Positions 1 through 5,687 of a stretch of DNA of 6,708 nucleotides are shown here, one piece after another; position 1 is the stretch's first letter, and each line of letters opens with the position of its first letter. The stretch is from Chloroflexota bacterium (GTDB lineage Bacteria > Chloroflexota > Chloroflexia > Thermomicrobiales > UBA6265). The notes under the pieces were generated by a model. The model worked only from the letters and a program-made list of their open reading frames with translations, searched no databases and was not told where the DNA came from. Location of the stretch: contig JAEVYR010000493.1 of assembly GCA_023392645.1 (NCBI GenBank), forward strand, positions 1-6,708. The letters are read 5' to 3'. The position numbers and the translations under genes were made by a program.

Positions 1-51
1 CCATTGCGTGGTCTCGTTAATGCTCGGCCGGAACGACTCGAGACGACGGAC

Positions 52-90
52 ACCAAAACGCCCGGCAGTTGCACTGCCAGGCGCTTTGGT
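52..90 (-). terminator. Rho-independent terminator of the helix-turn-helix regulator gene
   Basis: Bases 52-68 and 74-90 form a 17-bp stem around a 5-base loop (69-73). Two positions (58/84 and 63/79) are A-C mismatches if the plus strand is transcribed but become U-G wobbles in minus-strand RNA, so the hairpin is fully paired only for minus transcription. In that direction the stem's 3' arm carries UUUU (58-55). The position, about 60 bases beyond the regulator stop codon, fits. It could also work weakly for a plus-strand gene ending left of the window. Confidence 0.75.
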
Positions 91-117
91 CCATCCGATG
101 TTGTGGTGCTGACCGAT

Positions 118-135
118 CGACCCCTCCCCGGGTCG
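118..135. repeat. Small inverted repeat just after the regulator stop codon
   Basis: CGACCC (118-123) and GGGTCG (130-135) are perfect 6-bp arms around a C-rich 6-base loop. The repeat lies between the regulator stop codon (153-155) and the stronger terminator hairpin. It has no U-tract of its own, so it is more likely an RNA 3'-end stabilising stem or chance in GC-rich DNA. Confidence 0.3.
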
Positions 136-152
136 TCAATCAGCGGGCGCGA

Positions 153-686
153 TCAGGCGAAGCCGCCGCCGAGCTCGTTCTCGATCTCCTTGCGGCGCTC
201 GATGTCCCGACGCACCACGAAGGTGCGGCCGCTCATGTCGTCGCGCACGTAGTTGAGCTGCTTCTCGTCCATCCACCGGTAGATGGTCGGACGCGTCACG
301 CCGAGTTGCTGGGCCGCGTTGCCGATGCTGACCAGCTCGCTGGCATCGTAGGCACGGAACTTCGCCAGGGCGAGCATACGCCCCAGATCCGTATCCCAGA
401 ATGTGCGGGGCACGGTGTAATCGTCCGCCGCAACCGGCCAGAAGAGCAACTGAAGGACGGAATCAATCGCCTCCAGCACCAAATCCTGGGGTTCACGAAC
501 CTGGCCACGGGCCAGACGCGCCAATCGTAAGAGATCCTGACCCAACTGTCCGCTGCGAAGCTGGTCGAGCGTCAACTCCTGGAAGGCGTCAGCGGAGAGC
601 TGCGTGGCCAACCGGTGGTAGTGGCTGTAGACCAACTGCAGCGCGTTGTCCATGACCTTCTGGTAGTCTCGGGATTCCGAGTCCAC
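153..686 (-). CDS. Helix-turn-helix (excisionase/MerR-like fold) DNA-binding protein
   Basis: A 177-residue cytoplasmic protein, probably a transcription regulator. Residues about 118-162 look like an excisionase-family/HTH_17 domain: a helix-turn-helix (IGNAAQQLGVTRPTIYRWMD, 121-140) followed by a basic wing (RTFVVRRDIERR, 154-165). The first 110 residues are predicted mostly helical, with Leu-rich stretches (38-83) and no membrane segment or metal-binding cluster. I do not recognise this part; it may mediate dimerisation or sensing. The start codon is GTG (684-686 on the reverse strand), supported by AAAGGAGT a few bases upstream; no nearby ATG has such a site. The gene is a single unit with its own promoter (806-834) and terminator (52-90), and diverges from the membrane-protein gene at 1072. 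GTAC sites over its promoter suggest autoregulation, which is inference. A phage-type excisionase role is unlikely: those are usually shorter, and no integrase is nearby. Confidence 0.85.
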   Translation of the reverse strand: MDSESRDYQKVMDNALQLVYSHYHRLATQLSADAFQELTLDQLRSGQLGQDLLRLARLARGQVREPQDLVLEAIDSVLQLLFWPVAADDYTVPRTFWDTDLGRMLALAKFRAYDASELVSIGNAAQQLGVTRPTIYRWMDEKQLNYVRDDMSGRTFVVRRDIERRKEIENELGGGFA

Positions 687-742
687 GATGACTCCTTTCG
701 CATGGGCCTATGGTCACCCACCCCCGGGGAGACCTCGAAACG

Positions 743-772
743 GCACAACGACACTGCGGTTCAGTGCTGTGC
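743..772 (-). promoter_or_regulatory. Two-stage hairpin in the regulator mRNA leader
   Basis: GCACA (743-747) pairs with TGTGC (768-772) and CACTG (752-756) with CAGTG (762-766), separated by a small asymmetric internal loop and a 5-base apical loop. It lies in the inferred 5' leader of about 113 bases between the minus-strand start site near 799 and the GTG start. It does not cover the ribosome-binding site, so any regulatory role is speculative; it may only stabilise the leader. Confidence 0.3.
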
Positions 773-780
773 GATCACTA

Positions 781-847
781 TGTACGCAACACACTGTACG
801 ATCAGATTGTACGTTGCGAGCGGACGAGTGTCAATCGTGGCCGTACA
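781..847. promoter_or_regulatory. Putative operator: array of GTAC-cored sites
   Basis: TGTACG occurs at 781-786, 795-800 and 808-813 as direct repeats 14 and 13 bases apart, and in inverted orientation (CGTACA) at 842-847. CGCAAC (785-790) and GTTGCG (813-818) add a further inverted repeat centred near 801. The sites touch the -10 element, the predicted start site and the early transcribed region of the minus-strand promoter at 806-834, with the inverted copy just upstream of the -35. This is the geometry of a repressor operator. The obvious candidate binder is the regulator encoded at 153-686, but nothing in the sequence proves it. Confidence 0.5.
806..834 (-). promoter_or_regulatory. Sigma-70-type promoter of the helix-turn-helix regulator
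   Basis: Read on the minus strand, a perfect TTGACA -35 (834-829) is followed by a 17-base spacer and TACAAT as -10 (811-806, one mismatch to TATAAT). The predicted start is near 799, giving a leader of about 113 bases before the GTG codon. This is the best promoter in the window and stands out as AT-richer than its surroundings. Confidence 0.75.
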
Positions 848-933
848 GGCACAGCCGGGTTATGCCAATCCGGCACGGACCGGGTGCGATCTCGCCCGAT
901 TTCCGGCATGAACCGGGCGGGTCGTCCTACGAT

Positions 934-972
934 CTCTCCTATACTCTTGAGAGCCCGATGCGGCGTTCGGGC
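934..972 (+). promoter_or_regulatory. Weak candidate promoter and leader hairpin of the four-helix membrane protein
   Basis: TATACT (940-945) resembles a -10 element for plus-strand transcription, but no recognisable -35 lies 16-18 bases upstream, where the DNA is G-rich. The hexamer sits between CTCTC (934-938) and GAGAG (949-953), which could form a small operator. Immediately after it, GCCCGA (953-958) and TCGGGC (967-972) form a perfect 6-bp hairpin with an 8-base loop at the start of the presumed leader. The promoter call is tentative; the inverted repeats are plain in the sequence. Confidence 0.25.
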
Positions 973-1071
973 AGCAAGCCGTCGCGCCATCTCGTCCCGA
1001 ACCTCGGCGATGCCGGCGCGGGGCCGCAGCGATCGCCAACGCACTTGCCGTCACCTGGAGACACCTGACCG

Positions 1072-1437
1072 ATGGAATTCGTCCACCTGATGCACGAGCG
1101 CCTCGCCACGACCGTGATGATCTTCTTCCTGGTCGTGGGGCTGTGGGGGCTCCTGGAGTTCGCCCGCGGCGGCGCGATCGGCGGCAGCATCGGCGGCGCG
1201 CTGGTGATCGGGCAGGTGCTGGTGGTCGTGCAGGGGGTGTTCGGGCTGGCGCTCTTCGTCGAAGGGCCACGGCCGGAGGATTCGCTCCACATCCTGTACG
1301 GCGCGGCGGCGGCGCTGTCGCTGCCGTTCGTGTGGTCGTACGTGCGCGACAAGGCACCGCGGCAGGGATTGCTGATTTACAGCCTAGTGGCGCTGTTCAT
1401 CTTCGGTCTCGCCATTCGCGGCATGACCACGGCCTAA
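1072..1437 (+). CDS. Small four-helix membrane protein, half-CtaA/COX15-like
   Basis: A 121-residue integral membrane protein with four predicted helices at about residues 12-30, 43-63, 73-90 and 98-116, and no cleavable signal peptide. The layout recalls one four-helix half of heme A synthase (CtaA/COX15). A histidine opens helix 1 in MHERLA (His8). Helix 2 has the GQVLVVVQGVFG pattern, like the helix ending QVLLG in CtaA. A second histidine opens helix 3 in SLHILYG (His73). The two histidines could ligate a heme. This resemblance is judged by eye, and the CtaA cysteine loop is absent, so synthase activity should not be assumed; a hypothetical membrane protein is the safe call. The ATG at 1072 is preceded by TGGAG about 11 bases upstream, a slightly long spacing. 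It diverges from the helix-turn-helix gene, converges on the YycJ-type gene and is monocistronic. Confidence 0.8.
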   Translation: MEFVHLMHERLATTVMIFFLVVGLWGLLEFARGGAIGGSIGGALVIGQVLVVVQGVFGLALFVEGPRPEDSLHILYGAAAALSLPFVWSYVRDKAPRQGLLIYSLVALFIFGLAIRGMTTA

Positions 1438-1495
1438 GATGCGCGACAGCGACCGCCCGTAGACCTGAATACGGAACGCCGAGCCGCTGCCATAT

Positions 1496-1559
1496 CCCTG
1501 ACGATTGGCATAGCGACGCTGAGCGCAGCGAAGGCACCTCGCCTGCGTCACCGTCAGGG
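1496..1559. repeat. Nested inverted-repeat element in the convergent gap
   Basis: Perfect 8-bp arms CCCTGACG (1496-1503) and CGTCAGGG (1552-1559) enclose further complementary pairs: GACGC/GCGTC (1515-1519/1545-1549), AGGC/GCCT (1532-1535/1541-1544) and CGCTG/CAGCG (1517-1521/1526-1530, an alternative fold). The core TGAGCGCAGCGAAGG (1520-1534) resembles short dispersed intergenic repeats that I recall from Chloroflexota and other genomes (TGAGCGCAGCGAAGGATCT type). It lies between convergent stop codons (1437 and 1625) with no U-tract, so it may be a REP/MITE-like element or a factor-dependent 3'-end structure. The rest of 1438-1624 shows no gene or other clear signal. Confidence 0.5.
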
Positions 1560-1624
1560 CGATCTCTCCACACCGTGTTGTATTGAAGTTGCATCCGGGT
1601 CTGCTGCACGCACGCCTGCGGCTG

Positions 1625-2479
1625 TCAGCCCATGCCCGGCAAACCGACCTGAACGGGCGACGGCGTCGGGCGTTCGGCGCGGCGGGCGGGATCGAAGATC
1701 CAAACCGGGCCGGCCGAACGGCGGGGCAGGGCGGTGATGTCGGCGTCGACATCGGCCCGGTGCAGCTCGGCGCGCACATCGGCTTCCGCCTGCCCTGGAT
1801 TGTTGTTCGTCTCCGACAGGTGACTCAGCCACCACGTCGTCGCGCCGCCGAAGCGTTTCGCGACGGGCGCCATCGCCTGCCCGCAGGCATCGTTGGCGAG
1901 ATGCCCGACGCCCGACGCCACCCGCCGCTTGAGATAGGCCGGGTAGGGGCCGTGGCGCAACATGCGATCGTTATAGTTGGCCTCGAGCAGCACCAGGTCG
2001 CTGCCGCTCACCGCCTCGACGAGGTGATCCTCCCAGCGACCGAGGTCGGTCAGCACGGTGATGCGCGCCCCGCCGATCTCGATATGAAAGCCGCAGGGAT
2101 CCAGCGCGTCGTGCCGCACCGCCAGGGCGCGAACCTCGGCCCCGGCGATTGCGACGGGCGCGCGGGGGTCGATGAACTCCGTGGTCGCCTCCGGCAACCT
2201 GGCGGCGTGGGCGGTGCCGCGCGTCGCGACCAGCGGCAGGTCGGCGCGGGTCACGCGGGGGAGCGTGCGGACATGATCGCTGTGCTCGTGGGTGACGAGA
2301 ATGGCGTCGAGATCGGCAACACCCAGGCCGTGGTGAGCCAGGCCCGCGCGGAGATCGCGAATCCCGACCCCGCAATCCACCAGCAGCGCCGTCTCGGCGG
2401 TTCGGATCAGCAGGGCGTTGCCGGCGCTGCCGCTGCCGAAACTCTGCGCGGTGACGGAGTGGGGGAGGGGTTCGGACAT
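1625..2479 (-). CDS. YycJ/WalJ-family metallo-beta-lactamase-fold hydrolase
   Basis: A 284-residue cytoplasmic metal-dependent hydrolase of the YycJ/WalJ group (related to ComEC and RNase Z-like folds; family members are proposed nucleases acting on DNA ends). The opening strand carries SFGSGSAGNALLI (13-25), then the metal-binding THEHSDH (63-69), RHDALDPCGF (122-131), TDLG (144-147), the family signature around LEANYNDRMLRHGPYP (165-180), GHLAND (192-197) and the terminal SHLSETNNNP (219-228) with the last ligand histidine. All expected motifs are present, so the enzyme looks active. Residues after 265 are a short Pro-rich tail. The ATG at 2477-2479 places SFGSGSAGN as usual near the N-terminus; the ribosome-binding site is weak (GAG about 10 bases upstream). 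In Firmicutes the gene neighbours the walRK system; no such genes are here, so the walJ name is withheld. It diverges from the UPF0182 gene. Confidence 0.93.
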   Translation of the reverse strand: MSEPLPHSVTAQSFGSGSAGNALLIRTAETALLVDCGVGIRDLRAGLAHHGLGVADLDAILVTHEHSDHVRTLPRVTRADLPLVATRGTAHAARLPEATTEFIDPRAPVAIAGAEVRALAVRHDALDPCGFHIEIGGARITVLTDLGRWEDHLVEAVSGSDLVLLEANYNDRMLRHGPYPAYLKRRVASGVGHLANDACGQAMAPVAKRFGGATTWWLSHLSETNNNPGQAEADVRAELHRADVDADITALPRRSAGPVWIFDPARRAERPTPSPVQVGLPGMG

Positions 2480-2587
2480 GCGACGGAATCTCGCTCTATT
2501 CGACGACAGGACACCGGCCGCTAGCGTACCATGAGCAACGATCGCGCCGATGCCGGCGTGAGTGACGCCAGTCGCAGAGGAGCGAGG
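2480..2587. promoter_or_regulatory. Divergent promoter region of the YycJ-type and UPF0182 genes
   Basis: The spacer between the two divergent start codons must hold both promoters, but no strong -35/-10 pair is visible on either strand. CGCTAGCG (2519-2526) is an 8-bp perfect palindrome near the middle, with CGGCCG (2515-2520) overlapping it; this may be an operator. GGCGT/ACGCC (2555-2559/2565-2569) forms a short hairpin upstream of the ribosome-binding site at 2576-2582. Extent rests on the choice of 2588 as the UPF0182 start. Confidence 0.35.
2576..2582 (+). promoter_or_regulatory. Ribosome-binding site that decides the UPF0182 start
   Basis: AGAGGAG lies 5 bases before the ATG at 2588. 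The in-frame ATG at 2531, which would add 19 residues, has no purine-rich site within 15 bases. This favours 2588 as the true start. Confidence 0.65.
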
Positions 2588-5452
2588 ATGGTCGGACGCG
2601 TCTTCAATCGAGAGTCTGGAGGCGGCACGCCGCGGGCGACTCCGAGCCGGCCGCGGTTCGCGCTCTCGCCATCGACGAAGCGGATGCTCATCGCCGCCGC
2701 GGTGATCGTCGGCATCATCGCGATCGCCGTGGTGACCGCCTCGTTCTGGATCAACTGGCTCTGGTTCGACAGCATGGGCTATCGCGGGATACTCGTGCGC
2801 CGCTACGGCGCGCAGGTACTCTCCTTTCTCGCGGTCGGCGCGATCTCGGCGCTGATCTTCTACGTCAACGTCGCCCTCGCGCTGCGCAACACGAGCGAAA
2901 AGAGCGGCACCGCCGGCACCGTCTCCCGGTGGAGCAAGCGCCTGCTGCGCGCGCTGTTCACCGGCGTCTCCCTGATCATCTTCATCATCACCGGCGTCGC
3001 CGGCGCCTCCCACTGGGAGGACAACATGCTGGCGCTGCGCGGCCCGTCGTTCGGCGTATCGGATCCGACTTTCAATCGCGACGTCGGCTTCTACATCTTC
3101 ACGCTGCCGGTGCTCAAGGGCATCCAGGGCGGTCTGCTGCTGCTCGTGATCGTCACGGCGATCGCCGTCGCGCTCGTCTACCTGATCCGTCTCGGCATCC
3201 GCTTCCGCTCGTGGGGCGATGTCCCGTGGGCGGCGTTGCGGCACATCAGCGGGCTGGTGGCGGCGGCGCTGTTCCTGCTCGCGTTCGGCTACGTGCTGCG
3301 CAACTACGATCTCGTCTTCTCGCAGCGCGGGGTGGTGATCGGCCCCGGCTTCACGGATGTCAACATCGTCCGGCCGCTCAACTGGCTGATGGCGCTCGCC
3401 TCGGCCGCGGCGGGCATTCTCGTCCTCACCGGGCGCGTGCTGCGCACGCCAAAGTACCTGATCGGCGTGCTCGGCGGCTGGTTCATCCTCGCCGTGCTGG
3501 TCGCGCCGGGACTGCCCGAGCTGGTGCAGCGCACGTTCGTCAACCCGAACGAGTTCCGGCGCGAGGAAAAGTACATCGAGCGCAACATCGAGATGACGCG
3601 CGCGGCGTTCGGCCTCAACGGCGTCGAGGTGCAGGAGCTGACCGGCAGCGACCCGATCGATCCCGCGCAGCTCAGCCTCGACGAGCCGCCGCTGCGCAAC
3701 GTTCGCATCTGGGACTACCGCGTGGTGCAGCCGATTTACACCCAGCTCCAGACGTTCGTGCCGTACTACGCCTTCGACGACATCGATGTCGACCGCTACG
3801 AGATCGACGGGGTGCCGACCCAGGTGCTGATCGGCACCCGCGAGCTCGACATCGACGGCCTGCCGACGAACGCGCAGACGTGGACGAACCGGCATCTCGC
3901 CTACACGCATGGCTACGCCGTCGTCGTCAGTCCGGTCAGCGACGTCTCGCCCGAAGGCTGGCCGACCTTCCTCGTCAGCAACATCCCGCCGCAGGGCCCC
4001 GAGGAGCTCGCGATCGAGCGTCCGGAAATCTACTTCGGCGAGTCCGATGCAAACTGGGTGATCATCCACACCGACCAGGGCGAGTTCAGCGGCATCGTCG
4101 AGAACGAGAACGACGCCACCAGCGGCTTCCAGGGCGACGCCCACGGATCGATCGGCATCGGCAACCCGATCACCCGGGCGCTGGCGGCACTGTCGCTCGG
4201 CGACCGCAACGTCTTCCTCAGCAGCCAGCTCACGGGCGACTCCGAGTTGATGCTGCATCGCTCGGTGATCGAGCGCGCCGACCGAATCGCGCCGTTTCTC
4301 GACTACGACCACGACCCCTACATGGTGATCGCCGACGGCCGGCTGGTGTGGGTGATCGACGCCTACACGTCGAGCGACGCCTTCCCGAGCGCCAAGCGAT
4401 ACGACGGCAAGAACTACCTGCGCAACGGCGTCAAGGTCACCGTCGATGCCTACACCGGCGAGACGACCTTCTACCGGACCGCCATGCCGGACCCGATCGC
4501 CGACGCCTACGGCCGCATCTACCCGGGCCTGTTCAAGGATGTCTCGGAGGTGCCGCCGGCGATCGCCGAGCATTTCCGCTACCCGGAGATGCAGTTCACG
4601 ATGCAGTCGAAGGTCTGGTCGGAGTACCACGTCGATTCGGCCCGGCGCTTCTACGACGGCGACGACGTCTGGACGATCGCGCAGGAGTCGCTCGATGGCG
4701 AGCTGGTGCCGCTGGAGCCGTACTTCGTGACGCAACAACTGCCGAACGAAACCGACACCGTCTTCGCGCTGACCGTGCCGTTCACCCCGGGCGGGCAGCA
4801 GAACCGGCAGAACATGACGGCGTGGATGGCCGGCACCGCCGGGAACGACGGCGGGACCGACCTGCGGCTCTACCGGTATCCGCGCCAGGTGACCGTGTTC
4901 GGGCCGAGGCAGATCGAAGCGCAAATCAACCAGGATCCGCAAATCGCCGAGCAGATCACCCTCTGGAACCAGATGGGCTCGGAGGTGATCCAGGGCAACC
5001 TGCTGGTGATTCCGGTCAACGACGCGATGCTCTACGTGCAGCCGGTCTACCTGCAGGCGGCGGGATCGAACGCGACCGCGCCCCGGCTTGTCGGCGTAAT
5101 CGTGGCGACGAACACCCAGGTCGTGATGGCGCCGACGCTGGCCGAGGCGATGGATCTGCTCAACACGCCGGGCGAATCGGTGTCGGTGCCAGACCAGGTG
5201 CCGGGTCAGGAAGCCCCGCCGCCACCGGCGGAACCGCAGGCGCCGGTCGAGGCGCCCGCCGACCTCGCCGGGTTGTCGCGGGATCAGCTCGTGCAGGAGG
5301 CCGTGACGACCTTCGATCGCGGCCAGGCGGCGCTGGAGGATGGCGACTGGGCGGCCTACGGCGCGGCGCAGGACCGGTTGGAGACGATCCTCAACCTGCT
5401 GTCGGGGTCGGGCGGCGCCACCCCCGCCGCCACGCCGGCGCCGGGGTCGTAG
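2588..5452 (+). CDS. UPF0182 family integral membrane protein
   Basis: A 954-residue membrane protein of the UPF0182/COG1615 family, whose biochemical function is not known to me. Seven membrane helices are predicted at about residues 31-55, 74-99, 119-140, 179-201, 219-237, 264-282 and 290-309. Family signatures include NWLWFDSMGY (56-65), with the aromatic pattern after helix 1, and QRTFVNPNEFRREEKYIERN (314-333) leading into a large soluble domain of about 500 residues. The tail holds a Pro/Ala-rich linker, a helical segment (FDRGQAALEDGDWAAYG) typical of actinobacterial-type members, and a final Ala/Pro/Thr stretch. The soluble domain is probably outside the membrane. Length matches the family (about 900-1000). 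An upstream ATG at 2531 is in frame (973 residues) but has no ribosome-binding site. The gene is single: divergent from the YycJ-type gene, convergent with the serine hydrolase, with no frameshift. Confidence 0.94.
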   Translation: MVGRVFNRESGGGTPRATPSRPRFALSPSTKRMLIAAAVIVGIIAIAVVTASFWINWLWFDSMGYRGILVRRYGAQVLSFLAVGAISALIFYVNVALALRNTSEKSGTAGTVSRWSKRLLRALFTGVSLIIFIITGVAGASHWEDNMLALRGPSFGVSDPTFNRDVGFYIFTLPVLKGIQGGLLLLVIVTAIAVALVYLIRLGIRFRSWGDVPWAALRHISGLVAAALFLLAFGYVLRNYDLVFSQRGVVIGPGFTDVNIVRPLNWLMALASAAAGILVLTGRVLRTPKYLIGVLGGWFILAVLVAPGLPELVQRTFVNPNEFRREEKYIERNIEMTRAAFGLNGVEVQELTGSDPIDPAQLSLDEPPLRNVRIWDYRVVQPIYTQLQTFVPYYAFDDIDVDRYEIDGVPTQVLIGTRELDIDGLPTNAQTWTNRHLAYTHGYAVVVSPVSDVSPEGWPTFLVSNIPPQGPEELAIERPEIYFGESDANWVIIHTDQGEFSGIVENENDATSGFQGDAHGSIGIGNPITRALAALSLGDRNVFLSSQLTGDSELMLHRSVIERADRIAPFLDYDHDPYMVIADGRLVWVIDAYTSSDAFPSAKRYDGKNYLRNGVKVTVDAYTGETTFYRTAMPDPIADAYGRIYPGLFKDVSEVPPAIAEHFRYPEMQFTMQSKVWSEYHVDSARRFYDGDDVWTIAQESLDGELVPLEPYFVTQQLPNETDTVFALTVPFTPGGQQNRQNMTAWMAGTAGNDGGTDLRLYRYPRQVTVFGPRQIEAQINQDPQIAEQITLWNQMGSEVIQGNLLVIPVNDAMLYVQPVYLQAAGSNATAPRLVGVIVATNTQVVMAPTLAEAMDLLNTPGESVSVPDQVPGQEAPPPPAEPQAPVEAPADLAGLSRDQLVQEAVTTFDRGQAALEDGDWAAYGAAQDRLETILNLLSGSGGATPAATPAPGS

Positions 5453-5500
5453 GGATCGGCCAGCTCGTCGGGATCCGGGCTGCGCAGTGCCGTTTCTGAA

Positions 5501-5529
5501 CGCATGGCCGTCCCCGTGGCGGCCATGCG
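5501..5529 (+). terminator. Probable terminator hairpin of the UPF0182 gene
   Basis: CGCATGGCCG (5501-5510) and CGGCCATGCG (5520-5529) are perfect 10-bp arms around a 9-base loop, 48 bases past the UPF0182 stop codon. Only a short TTT (5537-5539) follows, so it is not a textbook intrinsic terminator, though its stability and position in a convergent gap argue for a 3'-end role. It may serve transcription from both sides. Confidence 0.5.
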
Positions 5530-5549
5530 AGGCGTGTTTGCCCGAGGGT

Positions 5550-5576
5550 CATTCGATGTTCACAGGCTATCGAATG
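5550..5576. repeat. Inverted repeat CATTCGAT/ATCGAATG
   Basis: Perfect 8-bp arms at 5550-5557 and 5569-5576 enclose an 11-base loop. The arms are AT-richer than the region, which makes chance less comfortable. GAATGCGG at 5572-5579 is repeated directly at 5593-5600. It could be a protein-binding site or a second 3'-end stem; no U-tract is present on either strand. Confidence 0.4.
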
Positions 5577-5609
5577 CGGCTCATGATGTGGTGAATGCGG
5601 GATTCTCGT

Positions 5610-5633
5610 ACGGGAAGGCCGCCGCCCTCCCGT
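5610..5633 (-). terminator. Possible 3'-end hairpin of the serine hydrolase gene
   Basis: ACGGGA (5610-5615) pairs with TCCCGT (5628-5633). The stem extends inward to nine pairs in minus-strand RNA, where position 5616/5627 is a U-G wobble (A-C mismatch on plus). It lies about 55 bases beyond the serine hydrolase stop codon (5688-5690). No U-tract follows, so an intrinsic terminator is not proven. Confidence 0.35.
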
Positions 5634-5687
5634 GCGGAGGTTTCCCCAGCGCATCACCCGGTTTTGCATCGGTGCCGGCGTTACTGC

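Noticed and set aside
893..919. CGCCCG/CGGGCG inverted repeat upstream of the membrane-protein gene
   Set aside because: Short GC-only arms with a 15-base loop are expected by chance in DNA of this composition.
946..1071. Possible riboswitch in the leader of the membrane-protein gene
   Set aside because: Apart from the small 953-972 hairpin I could not match any conserved riboswitch core.
615..1090. Several plus-strand open frames of 98-126 codons across the divergent intergenic region
   Set aside because: They have skewed composition, no plausible ribosome-binding sites, and overlap the promoter and operator signals of the minus-strand regulator.
860..1357. Minus-strand open frames opposite the four-helix membrane protein
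   Set aside because: The products are Arg/Pro/Ala-rich shadows, whereas the plus strand gives a clean four-helix membrane pattern.
1583..2524. Plus-strand 313-codon open frame opposite the YycJ-type gene
   Set aside because: It is antisense to a gene with full metal-binding motifs; its own product has no recognisable domain.
2480..4942. Long minus-strand open frame continuous with the YycJ-type gene, opposite the UPF0182 gene
   Set aside because: It is antisense to a well-recognised UPF0182 gene; its translation is Arg/Asp/Val-rich with no domain, and the real gene starts at 2479 with a family N-terminus.
2929..5499. Plus-strand 856-codon open frame overlapping UPF0182
   Set aside because: The translation is Arg/Ala/Gly-rich low complexity, as expected of an off-frame reading of GC-rich coding DNA.
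5572..5600. GAATGCGG direct repeat as a CRISPR or att-like signal
   Set aside because: There are only two 8-base copies, with no array, no integrase and no tRNA nearby.
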